DNA from: Acinetobacter sp. A2
Lineage (GTDB): Bacteria > Pseudomonadota > Gammaproteobacteria > Pseudomonadales > Moraxellaceae
Assembly (NCBI RefSeq): GCF_012371325.1
Contig: NZ_JAAZQX010000003.1
Coordinates: 1 to 64,000 of the forward strand
Direction: 5' to 3'
Length of the DNA: 64,000 bases
Part shown: positions 41,661-53,080 of the stretch, in pieces
Numbering within the stretch: position 1 is the first letter of the stretch
Layout of the letters: every line of letters begins with the position of its first letter
Notes under the pieces: generated by a model
The model's database searches: none
The model's input: only the letters and a program-made list of their open reading frames with translations
Told to the model about the DNA's origin: nothing
Position numbers and translations under genes: made by a program

Positions 41661-42647
41661 ATGTCTGCTAAACGACTCGAGCAAGCAGCTCAAGCCACTA
41701 AAACTGCATTTGTCTTTCCTGGTCAAGGCTCACAAAAAGCCGGTATGTTGGCTGAGCTTGCAGAACAGTTTAGCGGTGTGCGCGAAACATTTGCAGAAGC
41801 CTCTGAAGCAATTGGCTTTGACTTATGGCACATTGCACAAAGTGGTGAAGGTTTAGACCAAACAGAATTTACTCAGCCGGTATTACTCACTGCAAGTATC
41901 GCATTATGGCGTGAGTGGTTAGAGCTGGGTGGTGTTGCACCAAAATACTTGGCAGGGCACTCATTAGGCGAATACAGCGCATTGGTTGCAGCAGGCAGCC
42001 TAAGCTTGGGCGATGCAGTCAAATTGGTGAACTTACGTGGTAAGTTAATGCAAAATGCTGTACCACAAGGGCAGGGCGCTATGGCGGCTATTTTGGGTCT
42101 TGAAGATGCCAAAGTGCTAGAGCTATGTGAACAAGTCAATGTACAAGGTCGTGGCTCGGTAGAAGCAGCGAACTACAACGCGCAAGGCCAAGTCGTGATT
42201 GCAGGCGATAAAACTTTAGTCGAAGCTGTGATGGCATTGGCTAAAGAAAATGGTGGCAAAGCTATTGCACTGCCTGTATCTGTACCTTCGCACTGTTCAT
42301 TGATGAAACCTGCGGCAGAACAGTTTGCACAAGCTTTGGAACAAACTGCCATTGAGCTACCGCGTATTCCTGTAATACAAAATGTCAACGCTGGAATCGC
42401 GGCAGATGTTGCGCAATTAGGTCAGGCACTTACTGCGCAATTGTATCAATCGGTGCAGTGGACACAAACTATGCAATATCTACAAGATCAAGGTATTGAA
42501 TATATCGTGGAATGTGGGCCAGGCAACGTATTGGCGAATCTTGCGAAGCGTTTACCGAATATCGAAAAAGCATTCCCACTCGACACACAAAGTCGTATGG
42601 AAGATGCGCTAAATGCCATTTTGGTGGCAGAAGGGAAAATTGCATGA
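41661..42647 (+). CDS. fabD: malonyl-CoA:ACP transacylase FabD
   Basis: FabD loads malonyl groups onto ACP for fatty acid synthesis. The 328-residue protein has the AFVFPGQGSQKAGM motif, the nucleophile in LAGHSLGEYSALVAAG (Ser101), and the histidine in VSVPSHCSLMKPA. An N-terminal extension of about 15 residues precedes the first strand. I start at ATG 41661 behind AAGGAT; an in-frame start at 41604 is not family-like. It overlaps fabG by four bases. Confidence 0.96.
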   Translation: MSAKRLEQAAQATKTAFVFPGQGSQKAGMLAELAEQFSGVRETFAEASEAIGFDLWHIAQSGEGLDQTEFTQPVLLTASIALWREWLELGGVAPKYLAGHSLGEYSALVAAGSLSLGDAVKLVNLRGKLMQNAVPQGQGAMAAILGLEDAKVLELCEQVNVQGRGSVEAANYNAQGQVVIAGDKTLVEAVMALAKENGGKAIALPVSVPSHCSLMKPAAEQFAQALEQTAIELPRIPVIQNVNAGIAADVAQLGQALTAQLYQSVQWTQTMQYLQDQGIEYIVECGPGNVLANLAKRLPNIEKAFPLDTQSRMEDALNAILVAEGKIA

Positions 42648-43378
42648 CACAAGAACGTAAAGTTGCATTAGTCACAGGTGCAAGCCGAGGGATTGGTGCA
42701 GCCATCGCTCAGCAACTTATTCAAGACGGTTTTTTTGTGGTAGGTACTGCCACTTCTGAAGCGGGCGCAGAAAAATTATCGGCAAGTTTTGCAGAAAACG
42801 GTGCAGGTAAAGTTTTAGATGTTCGTGATGGTGCTGCCATTGATGCCTTAGTTTCTGACATTGAACAAAGCTATGGTTCAGTTTTGGTATTGGTTAACAA
42901 TGCAGGCATCACCAAAGATAATTTGTTACTGCGTATGTCAGAAGATGACTGGGATGACATTCTCAATATCCACCTGAAAGCAGTTTACCGTTTATCTAAA
43001 CGTGTCTTGAAAGGCATGACCAAAGCACGTTTTGGACGCATTATTAATATTAGTTCTGTGGTGGCACATTTTGCGAACCCAGGACAAGCCAACTATTCTG
43101 CGGCAAAAGCTGGTATTGAGGCATTCAGCCGAAGCCTTGCTAAAGAAATGGGCAGTCGTCAAATTACAGTAAACTCGGTTGCGCCGGGCTTTATTGCAAC
43201 TGAAATGACAGATCAGTTAAGTGAAGAAATTCGCAAAAAAATGAGTGAGCAAGTGGCATTAAACCGTTTAGGTGATCCACAAGATATCGCAAATGCAGTG
43301 AGTTTCTTGGCTTCTGACAAAGCTGGTTACATCACTGGTACAGTGTTACACGTAAATGGTGGTTTATACATGAGCTAA
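42644..43378 (+). CDS. fabG: 3-oxoacyl-ACP reductase FabG
   Basis: FabG reduces 3-ketoacyl-ACP with NADPH. The 244-residue SDR has [13 protein letters not shown] (cofactor loop), [14 protein letters not shown], the catalytic Ser in [11 protein letters not shown], Tyr and Lys in [11 protein letters not shown], and [17 protein letters not shown] 42644 forms an ATGA overlap with fabD; the longer open frame to 42512 runs inside fabD and is spurious. It is followed by acpP after 83 bp. Confidence 0.97.
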   Translation: MTQERKVALVTGASRGIGAAIAQQLIQDGFFVVGTATSEAGAEKLSASFAENGAGKVLDVRDGAAIDALVSDIEQSYGSVLVLVNNAGITKDNLLLRMSEDDWDDILNIHLKAVYRLSKRVLKGMTKARFGRIINISSVVAHFANPGQANYSAAKAGIEAFSRSLAKEMGSRQITVNSVAPGFIATEMTDQLSEEIRKKMSEQVALNRLGDPQDIANAVSFLASDKAGYITGTVLHVNGGLYMS

Positions 43379-43461
43379 GCTCAAGTATAAACTTTCAAAA
43401 TTTTATAGATTCAATTAAACTAACGGCATTAAAAACGCCACAAGCAATGAGGAGAATTCCT

Positions 43462-43698
43462 GTGAGCGATATCGAACAACGCGTTAAACAAGCGGTTGCA
43501 GAACAACTTGGTCTTAAAGCTGAAGAAATCAAAAACGAAGCATCTTTTATGGATGACTTAGGTGCTGACTCTTTAGACTTAGTAGAGCTTGTAATGTCTT
43601 TCGAAAACGATTTTGACATCACAATCCCAGACGAAGATTCTAACGAAATCACAACAGTTCAATCAGCAATTGACTACGTAACTAAAAAACTTGGTTAA
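43462..43698 (+). CDS. acpP: acyl carrier protein AcpP
   Basis: The 78-residue acidic protein carries fatty acyl intermediates on a phosphopantetheine arm. The attachment serine lies in [15 protein letters not shown] (Ser37 counting the initiator). The start is GTG 43462, set by GAGGAG; an in-frame ATG at 43447 would lie in the ribosome-binding region. It ends the fabD-fabG-acpP run and is followed by a terminator. Confidence 0.97.
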   Translation: MSDIEQRVKQAVAEQLGLKAEEIKNEASFMDDLGADSLDLVELVMSFENDFDITIPDEDSNEITTVQSAIDYVTKKLG

Positions 43699-43724
43699 TT
43701 GTTGATTTCAGCACTGCTGAAATG

Positions 43725-43749
43725 AAAGCCACCGCAAGGTGGCTTTTTT
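43725..43749 (+). terminator. terminator after acpP
   Basis: Stem AAAGCCACC/GGTGGCTTT with a GCAA tetraloop and a T tract. Confidence 0.9.
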
Positions 43750-43944
43750 ATGTGCTGGAGTTTTAAAATGAAACATGAAAAACGGCTTGTTTTTGAATAT
43801 GTGATGCAGTTTACATTTTGTTACCAAGCTAATGTCTAATCACAACCGAAGTGGCTTATTTTTTAGTTATAAATAAATGAGAACATCGTGCTCATGCAAA
43901 TGAGTGACGCTTTATAACAGCAGAAAAGAAAATAGGAGCACCTC

Positions 43945-44418
43945 ATGGGTCTTTTTGATTTTGTAAAAGGGATTGGTAAGAAAAACACAGCACCTGCAGA
44001 GCCACAAGCTGCACCAAGCACACCGGCAGAACCTTCTGCACAAGAAATTGCCAACAAACTTTTGGGGCATGTAAAAAGCTTAGGTTTGCCAATTACAGGT
44101 TTATCGGTCAGCTATAACGCAACGACAGACTTAGCTACGGTGCGTGGACAGGTAAATAGTCAGGCAGACCGTGAAAAAATTGTTCTTGCGGTAGGTAATA
44201 TTGACCACGTTGCACAAGTAGATGATCAACTCACTGTTGCAACACCAGAGCCAGAAAGCAAGTTCTACACAGTAAAATCGGGCGATACTTTGTCTAAAAT
44301 TTCTAAAGAATTTTATGGCGATGCCAACCAGTACAACAAAATCTTTGAAGCTAACCGCCCATTGCTGAAAAATGCCGATGACATTTTCCCAGGGCAAGTG
44401 TTGCGTATTCCTGCTTAA
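43945..44418 (+). CDS. kbp: BON and LysM domain protein (Kbp/YgaU family)
   Basis: The 157-residue protein starts MGLFDFVKGIGKK, as in E. coli Kbp (YgaU), a potassium-binding protein. A Pro/Ala-rich spacer (about 14-35) is followed by a BON domain (about 36-92) and a C-terminal LysM domain (about 105-156, FYTVKSGDTLSKISKEFYGD). No signal peptide is present, consistent with the family. The length is close to E. coli Kbp (149). Confidence 0.9.
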   Translation: MGLFDFVKGIGKKNTAPAEPQAAPSTPAEPSAQEIANKLLGHVKSLGLPITGLSVSYNATTDLATVRGQVNSQADREKIVLAVGNIDHVAQVDDQLTVATPEPESKFYTVKSGDTLSKISKEFYGDANQYNKIFEANRPLLKNADDIFPGQVLRIPA

Positions 44419-44431
44419 AACTAGGCAATCT

Positions 44432-44458
44432 AAAAAAAGGCGCAATATGCGCTTTTTT
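44432..44458. terminator. bidirectional terminator after kbp
   Basis: A7 and T7 arms enclose a GCGCA/TGCGC stem with an ATA loop, so the hairpin works from both sides. It lies between convergent genes. Confidence 0.85.
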
Positions 44459-44467
44459 TGTGGGGAG

Positions 44468-44935
44468 TTATTGATCCATCCAAATACTAAATAAAAACAG
44501 TGAAAAACCCAAGACTAAAAATAATTTGGCAGATGCTTGAACAAGGGTAAACACGGTGGAATCTTTAGGTTGTGGATTCAGTAAATGGTCTTCTGAATTG
44601 TAAACATGCACAACTCTTGCGCCTGCGGCATAACCAACTTCTGATATTGCCCGAATTTCTAAATGGCTGAGTGGATGATCAAGTGGTTCTTTGACTTGTA
44701 ACAATAGAATAGATGCAGGCTGATACCACGGACGTTGGGCTTGTTTTAACAAAGTCTTTAGGGTGAGTACAGTTGCATCAAAATCTGCAATAAGCGTTTG
44801 TGAATGCTCATGCTCCAAATGGGAGTGTACAGTTGTGATTATATTTTGCTGCGGATGTTCAAGCAGATGCATGTGTTTGCTGTATAGGTGTACCCACACC
44901 GCTCTAGGGTGTTGTTTTAAATGATGATCTAGCAT
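44468..44935 (-). CDS. hypothetical protein with C-terminal membrane helix
   Basis: I do not recognise this 155-residue protein. It is His- and Leu-rich at the N-terminus (MLDHHLKQHPRAVWVHLYSK), with a central alpha/beta-like region (QTLIADFDATVLTLKTLL, EIRAISEVGYAAGARVVHVY). It ends in one hydrophobic helix (about 130-150, AKLFLVLGFSLFLFSI) five residues from the end, like a tail-anchored protein. ATG 44935 follows GGGGGT, which favours it over GTG 44950. No functional partner is adjacent. Confidence 0.7.
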   Translation of the reverse strand: MLDHHLKQHPRAVWVHLYSKHMHLLEHPQQNIITTVHSHLEHEHSQTLIADFDATVLTLKTLLKQAQRPWYQPASILLLQVKEPLDHPLSHLEIRAISEVGYAAGARVVHVYNSEDHLLNPQPKDSTVFTLVQASAKLFLVLGFSLFLFSIWMDQ

Positions 44936-45195
44936 ATTTGTAACCCCCACCTATAAATATTCGTTATTTTAACAGCACAATTTTTGTATGCTTATAGCTT
45001 TTTATGCCTAATGATATGGATTAACTAAATTTTTCTAATTGCTCTAGTGATGAGCGCCTTATCATTATCTAAATGTCGTTTTTAAAGTGCTTATTTGGTT
45101 TTATATAAAACACCTAAATTTTTCAAATAAAAGCCGATGTTTGGTTAGTTGTATTTATTATTTTGGACTATAGCAATTAGAGTGATAAATTGAAA

Positions 45196-45228
45196 AAAAT
45201 CATCCTGCAAAGCTTGCAGGATGATTTT
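45196..45228 (-). terminator. terminator after nrdB
   Basis: Stem AAAATCATCCTGCAA/TTGCAGGATGATTTT with an AGC loop lies 10 bp beyond the nrdB stop. The 260-bp stretch to its left (44936-45195) is AT-rich with no feature I can support. Confidence 0.88.
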
Positions 45229-45237
45229 TATAATAAA

Positions 45238-46521
45238 TTACCAGCTTAACGCACCACCAGTCTGATAGTCCGTCACACGCGTTTCAAAGAAGTTCTTCTC
45301 TTTACGCAAGTCCATCATTTCAGACATCCATTGGAATGGGTTGTTTACGCCAGCAAACTGTTCAGGTAAACCCAACTGGCTTAAACGACGGTTACAGATG
45401 AATTTCAAGTATTCTTCCATCATGCCTGCGTTCATGCCCAATACGCCACGTGGCATCGTGTCACGTGCATATTCAATTTCAAGCATAGTACCTTCAAGAA
45501 TCATTTGAATTACTTCTTGCTGGAATTCTGCTGTCCATAGATGAGGGTTTTCAATCTTGATTTGGTTAATCATGTCGATACCAAAGTTCAAGTGCATAGA
45601 TTCATCACGTAAAATGTACTGGAATTGCTCTGCAACACCATTCATTTTGTTACGACGACCCATCGATAAGATTTGGCTAAAACCGCAATAGAAGAAAATA
45701 CCTTCAAGTACACAATAGAATGCGATCAGGTTGCGCAGCAAAATTTGGTCGTTTTCAGGTGTACCAGTTTTGAAAGTTGGATCACTTAAAGATTGCGTGT
45801 ATTTCAAGCCCCATGCCGCTTTACGTGCAACCGATGGTACTTCACGGTACATGTTGAAGACTTCGCCTTCGTCCATACCCAAAGACTCGATACAGTATTG
45901 GTAGGCATGAGTGTGAATTGCTTCTTCAAATGCTTGACGCAAAATGTATTGGCGGCATTCTGGGTTGGTGATATGGCGATAAATAGCCAATACCAAGTTG
46001 TTTGCAACCAATGAGTCTGCAGTAGAGAAGAAACCGAGTGAACGCATTACAATAGTGCGCTCATCTTCAGTTAAGCCATTTTCAGACTTCCACAACGCAA
46101 TGTCGTGGTTCATGTTCACTTCTTGTGGCATCCAGTGGTTTGCACAACCATCTAGATATTTTTGCCATGCCCATTCGTATTTGAAAGGTACAAGCTGGTT
46201 TAAGTCTGCACGACAGTTGATCATGGCTTTATCATCAACCTGTACGCGTGACGCACCCATTTCCAGCTCTTCAAGACCTGGAGCTACATCCAGTTGTTCT
46301 AGAGCGTTAGATGCTCTTGCCAACGGATCGGTTGAATCTGTTGTTCCACTTCTAACGGTTGCAGCGGGTTGTGCAGTTGCCACAGGCGTCTGTGGTTGCT
46401 CTGCATCAGATACCATCTGCGGATCATGCGCTTTTTGCGGCTCGACGGGCGCAGGCTTGTGTTCAGGAGCAGCCGGTTTTTGCGAATCATCTTCGAAATC
46501 GTCCCAACTTAGGATAGACAT
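45238..46521 (-). CDS. nrdB: class Ia ribonucleotide reductase beta subunit NrdB
   Basis: NrdB holds the diiron-tyrosyl radical that drives reduction of ribonucleotides by NrdA. The 427-residue protein has a Pro/Gln/Ala-rich, probably disordered N-terminal extension (about 10-85) absent from E. coli NrdB. The ferritin-like core shows [12 protein letters not shown] (Asp ligand), [13 protein letters not shown] (Glu and His ligands, radical Tyr), [11 protein letters not shown] and [10 protein letters not shown]. The C-terminal tail that docks on NrdA is present. It lies after nrdA on the same strand with a 620-bp interval that holds two small ORFs. Confidence 0.96.
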   Translation of the reverse strand: MSILSWDDFEDDSQKPAAPEHKPAPVEPQKAHDPQMVSDAEQPQTPVATAQPAATVRSGTTDSTDPLARASNALEQLDVAPGLEELEMGASRVQVDDKAMINCRADLNQLVPFKYEWAWQKYLDGCANHWMPQEVNMNHDIALWKSENGLTEDERTIVMRSLGFFSTADSLVANNLVLAIYRHITNPECRQYILRQAFEEAIHTHAYQYCIESLGMDEGEVFNMYREVPSVARKAAWGLKYTQSLSDPTFKTGTPENDQILLRNLIAFYCVLEGIFFYCGFSQILSMGRRNKMNGVAEQFQYILRDESMHLNFGIDMINQIKIENPHLWTAEFQQEVIQMILEGTMLEIEYARDTMPRGVLGMNAGMMEEYLKFICNRRLSQLGLPEQFAGVNNPFQWMSEMMDLRKEKNFFETRVTDYQTGGALSW

Positions 46522-46660
46522 ATCAATTCTCTCTTCGTTGCTTTATATCTTTTATGGACATCCAGCCACGCTGAGATGTCTTACTATACGCTTAATTTGT
46601 GAAAGCAAAATTAAGTTTTGCTCATCTTGGTCTGAAAAATGTACGTTCTGATCAAGCTGC

Positions 46661-46795
46661 TCACGACTTATTTTGCTTTCGCTGTTGTTTCACCGCTTGC
46701 ACCCAAAAGTAAGCAATCGGTGCGTAAAACAATACAACAAAGGAAATCAGCAAGACCGCAAGTCCTAACATATAGTTGTGGGTCATGTGTGGCAT
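46661..46795 (-). CDS. small single-pass membrane protein between nrdA and nrdB
   Basis: A 44-residue ORF starts at ATG 46795 behind AAAGGAAATC, a good ribosome-binding site. It encodes MPHMTHNYMLGLAVLLIS, then FVVLFYAPIAYFWVQ, and a basic Gln/Lys/Arg-rich tail. One membrane helix (about 9-33) with positive residues after it implies the C-terminus is inside. It is too short for usual gene calling. I do not recognise the family. Position inside the nrdA-nrdB interval suggests cotranscription. Confidence 0.6.
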   Translation of the reverse strand: MPHMTHNYMLGLAVLLISFVVLFYAPIAYFWVQAVKQQRKQNKS

Positions 46796-46842
46796 GATGA
46801 TTTCCTTTAATGTTTAGATTGGTTGAAACCCACGAATGAATT

Positions 46843-47040
46843 TCAACTTATAAATGTTTTAGCGAAATAAGCAACGCATCCTAAAATACTTAATCCACAA
46901 AATCTAAGAGTCAGAATACTGGTTAACCCTTTTAGGATTATCAAGCACATCACAGTAAAAACAATGATGCCTTGAATTAATTGCATTTCTTTTTGAGAGG
47001 GTCGGTATTTCCAACCAAAGATATCTATATTTTTTTGCAT
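46843..47040 (-). CDS. small two-helix membrane protein between nrdA and nrdB
   Basis: A 65-residue ORF with two hydrophobic segments (about 23-40 and 44-63) after a basic, polar start (MQKNIDIFGWKYRPSQKEM). The ribosome-binding site is weak (GAGA). I do not recognise it. It lies between nrdA and the 44-residue ORF on the same strand. Coding is plausible from composition but unproven. Confidence 0.45.
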   Translation of the reverse strand: MQKNIDIFGWKYRPSQKEMQLIQGIIVFTVMCLIILKGLTSILTLRFCGLSILGCVAYFAKTFIS

Positions 47041-47139
47041 AATTATTTTCTCAAAATAACTCTGCCAACGTAGCCTTACGTCAAAGTTCAGAGAGGCTAC
47101 TGGCGTAGCCTTACTTCTGAGTCAGATACCTTTAGTTAA

Positions 47140-49962
<2,823 letters not shown>

Positions 49963-50048
49963 GTCAGCATAGCTCCATTGTCATCTATTGTTATGTTTAT
50001 GGACCATTTAAACTGGGCAAAATTTAGGCCACAGCGTTTGAGGAATAA

Positions 50049-50096
50049 ACACAAGACTTAGTGGTTTAAAATTGAATTGAACACAAGATACGGGAA
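50049..50096 (-). promoter_or_regulatory. pair of NrdR-like boxes upstream of nrdA
   Basis: Two 16-bp sites (50049-50064 and 50081-50096) both read CTTGTGT at one end on the minus strand. They match the NrdR consensus (ACACWATATATWGTGT-type) at about 12 and 10 of 16 positions. Their starts are 32 bp apart, three helical turns, the spacing known for NrdR. They lie about 90-135 bp before the nrdA start. This part of the 590-bp region 49963-50552 is otherwise AT-rich. Confidence 0.55.
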
Positions 50097-50254
50097 AATT
50101 GAGGGTAGATCAATATTGACTTTTTTTTTAAATTTTGACTTTTTCTGAATTAAAATTTATCTCAAAAATACCGAATTTTGTCCTATTGGCTATAAGCCTT
50201 ATCAGACAAGGGCATAGCATAACAAAGCTCGGAAAAACTGCTTATAGATAACCT

Positions 50255-50263
50255 TGTGGATAA
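50255..50263 (-). promoter_or_regulatory. perfect DnaA box upstream of nrdA
   Basis: TGTGGATAA on the plus strand is TTATCCACA on the minus strand, the strict DnaA box. DnaA-ATP controls nrdAB in E. coli. The site lies about 290 bp from the nrdA start and about 290 bp from bfmR, so either gene could be the target, or the match could be chance. Confidence 0.5.
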
Positions 50264-50457
50264 CTTGAAAAGTTAAGAGATAATTTTTCCAAATCAAGCA
50301 AGGGCTTGATCTAGTGCAAAAAATACCCATTTTGTAACTTAATATTTCTTAAAAGTGCCCAAAAATTACTAAAACTAGAAAAATACTATAAATTCAATGC
50401 TTAATAAAAATATAACAAAATAATACGCAGATGTATCAGTTTGGTGAACGGCATCTT

Positions 50458-50472
50458 GTTTACAATGTAAAC
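50458..50472 (+). promoter_or_regulatory. perfect palindrome in the bfmR promoter region
   Basis: GTTTACA-A-TGTAAAC is a perfect 7-1-7 inverted repeat about 81 bp before the bfmR start. It is a candidate operator, possibly for BfmR itself. Confidence 0.5.
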
Positions 50473-50497
50473 GTGTGTATATTGCAAATTATACAAA

Positions 50498-50551
50498 GAC
50501 CTATCTGTCAGATTTTAAAAGTGATAGGTCGAATCCAATAAAGGGATAGGT
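50498..50551 (+). promoter_or_regulatory. bfmR leader with alternative hairpins over the ribosome-binding site
   Basis: GACCTATC (50498-50505) can pair with GATAGGTC (50523-50530, 8 bp) or, over 7 bp, with a second copy GATAGGT (50545-50551). That second copy overlaps the Shine-Dalgarno AAGGGA (50541-50546) before ATG 50553. The two pairings exclude each other; one leaves the site open and the other hides it. Confidence 0.4.
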
Positions 50552-50552
50552 T

Positions 50553-51269
50553 ATGAGTCAAGAAGAAAAGTTACCAAAAATTTTAATTGTTGAAGATGAT
50601 GAACGCCTTGCACGTCTTACGCAGGAATACTTAATTCGCAATGGTTTGGAAGTTGGGGTAGAGCCAGATGGCAACCGTGCCATTCGCCGTATTATTGCAG
50701 AGCAACCCGACCTTGTGGTGCTAGATGTGATGTTACCAGGCGCAGATGGTTTAACCATTTGTCGTGAAGTTCGTCCACATTATCATCAACCAATTTTAAT
50801 GCTTACGGCTCGTACCGAAGACATGGATCAGGTGCTTGGTCTGGAAATGGGTGCAGATGACTATGTCGCAAAACCTGTTCAACCACGTGTGTTATTGGCG
50901 CGTATTCGTGCTTTATTACGCCGTACCGATAAAGTCACTGAAGATGAAGTGGCACAGCGTATTGAGTTTGACGACTTGGTGATTGATAACGGTGGTCGTT
51001 CAGTCACACTGAATGGTGATTTGGTTGATTTCACCAGCGCAGAATATGACCTGTTATGGTTGTTGGCGTCGAATGCGGGACGTATTTTGTCTCGTGAAGA
51101 TATTTTCGAGCGTCTGCGTGGCATTGAATATGATGGTCAAGACCGTTCAATTGACGTGCGTATTTCACGTATTCGTCCAAAAATTGGCGATGATCCTGAA
51201 AATCCTAAACGTATTAAAACTGTACGCAGTAAAGGTTATTTATTTGTCAAAGAAACCAATGGCATGTAA
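50553..51269 (+). CDS. bfmR: response regulator BfmR
   Basis: BfmR is the OmpR/PhoB-type regulator of biofilm, envelope stress and virulence traits in Acinetobacter. The 238-residue protein has a receiver domain (about 9-120) with acidic pocket EDDE, the phospho-acceptor Asp58 in LVVLDVMLPGADG, the MLTARTE Thr and the KPVQPR Lys. The winged-helix DNA-binding domain (about 140-235) ends IKTVRSKGYLFVKE. It is followed by bfmS after 63 bp. Confidence 0.95.
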   Translation: MSQEEKLPKILIVEDDERLARLTQEYLIRNGLEVGVEPDGNRAIRRIIAEQPDLVVLDVMLPGADGLTICREVRPHYHQPILMLTARTEDMDQVLGLEMGADDYVAKPVQPRVLLARIRALLRRTDKVTEDEVAQRIEFDDLVIDNGGRSVTLNGDLVDFTSAEYDLLWLLASNAGRILSREDIFERLRGIEYDGQDRSIDVRISRIRPKIGDDPENPKRIKTVRSKGYLFVKETNGM

Positions 51270-51332
51270 TTTACGTTTCACTGAGTCAGACCCTGACTCA
51301 GATATAAAAATAAGTCACATAGGACGGGTTTA

Positions 51333-52994
51333 GTGCTTAAACACAGTATATTCTTGCGTATTTATGCAGGGTTGGTAATTTTGGTCGCCATAGTCGCTAT
51401 TCTGGGCTACTTATTGGTGCAAATTATCAACTATCAGCGTGCGCAGGAATATCGTGAATCTTTGACCGATGGTATGGCATATATCATCAGTGAAGGCATT
51501 GCACGGCAGCAAAATGAACAGCAAAAGAAAGACTGGATTTCTGATGCTTCCGATTTGCTGGAATTGCCCATTTACTATGTGCAGGCAGACAAAGTTGATT
51601 TGTCGCGCGCAGAGCTGAGACGAATAAAAGAGCGTAAAGCCGCTGTGCGCTATGATGCCGAAAATATGATTGCCTATATTATTTTAGGCATGAAAGATGA
51701 TCCTAATCATTATTTATACATCAAGGCAGATAAAATTACAGAACGGCAAATGAAAGCATTGCCTATTTTTGTTTTAGATTATTTGGTGTATTACCCAGGT
51801 CAAGAAAAAGAATATCTGGCCAAGATTCAGCAGCATTTTTCTTACCCGATCAATATTAAAAATATTCAGGAATTACCGCTCGATTCTGAACAGATTGGGC
51901 GTTTAAGACTCGACCATAGCATTATTTTATATCGTGACAATGCCACAGTGCGTGGAACCACCATTTCAATTGTCTCGCCAATGCCGAACTCACCCTCAGA
52001 AGTGCTGGTTTTAGGGCCTGTACCGTTGTTTAACTGGATGCCATTCCAGTTGGCAGCAGGGATTACCTTACTGAGTATGTTTATGTTGAGTTTGGGTGTA
52101 TATGGTCTGATTTTGCCAATGCAGCGTAAAATTCGTGAAGTGAACTATGCCTTAAACCGTACCAAATCGGGTGATTTAAACATGCGTTTACCCGTAGATG
52201 GTGCCGATGAAATGGCAAGTTTGGCATCTAGCTATAACAGCATGTCAGACCATATTCAGCGTTTGATTGAAGCGCAGCGTGAGCTGATGCGTGCGGTATC
52301 GCATGAACTGCGCACACCTGTAGCACGCATCCGTTTTGGCATGGAAATGCTGGCAGAGGAAGATGACTACGAGTACCGTTTACAGCAAATGGAAATGATT
52401 GATAAAGATATTGAGGCACTGAATACCTTAATTGATGAGATCATGACATACGCCAAGCTGGAACAGGGCATGCCATCTTTAGAAATTGAAAAGATTGTTT
52501 TACTGGAAGTCTTGGAACAGGTTGCCACTGAAACTGAAGCCTTAAAAACCCAGAAAGATATTCAGTTGATTGCCCCACCAGATACTTTAGAAGTGGAAGC
52601 AGAACGCCGCTACCTACACCGTGTGGTGCAAAACTTGGTGGGCAATGCCGTGCGTTACTGTGACCATAAAGTGTTGGTCAGTGGTGGTATTAATCCGCAA
52701 GGAATGGCCTATGTTTGTGTGGAAGATGATGGCCCAGGAATTCCGGAACAAGATCGCACACGTGTCTTTGAAGCCTTTGCGCGTTTAGATGACAGTCGTA
52801 CCCGTGCATCGGGTGGTTATGGCTTGGGGCTGTCGATAGTGAGCCGTATTGCGTACTGGTTTGGCGGTAAAATTGAAGTCGATCAAAGTCCAAATTTAGG
52901 CGGAGCACGTTTTACTATGAGCTGGCCAGCCAAGCGTTTTAGCAAAGTGAAAAAGAAAGGACCTGTAGAGAAAACGACAGATTCATTGACGTGA
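51333..52994 (+). CDS. bfmS: sensor histidine kinase BfmS
   Basis: BfmS is the membrane kinase that controls BfmR phosphorylation. The 553-residue protein has an N-terminal helix (about 6-30), a periplasmic domain (about 31-235), a second helix (about 238-260), then HAMP (about 262-315). The H-box ELMRAVSHELRTPVARIRF carries His324, and the ATPase motifs are N (QNLVGNAVRYC), G1 (EDDGPGIPEQD) and G2 (GGYGLGLSIV). The GTG start at 51333 follows AGGACGGG. Confidence 0.94.
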   Translation: MLKHSIFLRIYAGLVILVAIVAILGYLLVQIINYQRAQEYRESLTDGMAYIISEGIARQQNEQQKKDWISDASDLLELPIYYVQADKVDLSRAELRRIKERKAAVRYDAENMIAYIILGMKDDPNHYLYIKADKITERQMKALPIFVLDYLVYYPGQEKEYLAKIQQHFSYPINIKNIQELPLDSEQIGRLRLDHSIILYRDNATVRGTTISIVSPMPNSPSEVLVLGPVPLFNWMPFQLAAGITLLSMFMLSLGVYGLILPMQRKIREVNYALNRTKSGDLNMRLPVDGADEMASLASSYNSMSDHIQRLIEAQRELMRAVSHELRTPVARIRFGMEMLAEEDDYEYRLQQMEMIDKDIEALNTLIDEIMTYAKLEQGMPSLEIEKIVLLEVLEQVATETEALKTQKDIQLIAPPDTLEVEAERRYLHRVVQNLVGNAVRYCDHKVLVSGGINPQGMAYVCVEDDGPGIPEQDRTRVFEAFARLDDSRTRASGGYGLGLSIVSRIAYWFGGKIEVDQSPNLGGARFTMSWPAKRFSKVKKKGPVEKTTDSLT

Positions 52995-53022
52995 TTTGAA
53001 TTTTAAAGCACCTCTTAACAAT

Positions 53023-53057
53023 AAAAAAACCAGTGCAGTTCAAGGCACTGGTTTTTT
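53023..53057. terminator. bidirectional terminator between bfmS and putP
   Basis: Stem with AAAAAACCAGTGC/GCACTGGTTTTTT arms and a 9-nt loop, between convergent genes; each strand has a T run. Confidence 0.88.
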
Positions 53058-53080
53058 ATATCTAGGTTTATAAATTTAGC

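Noticed and set aside
42512..42643. Longer N-terminus for FabG
   Set aside because: It lies wholly within fabD, and the ATGA overlap at 42644 gives the standard FabG start.
45998..46651. 217-codon plus-strand frame across nrdB
   Set aside because: It is antisense to nrdB and Ser/Cys-rich, with no family resemblance.
50242..50251. TTATAGATAA fits the BioR box consensus of alphaproteobacteria
   Set aside because: It is in the nrdA-bfmR region, far from biotin genes, and a 10-bp AT-rich palindrome is expected by chance.
50521..50540. GGTCGAATCC in the bfmR leader looks like a tRNA T-arm
   Set aside because: No acceptor, D or anticodon arms can be built around it; it is explained by the leader hairpin.
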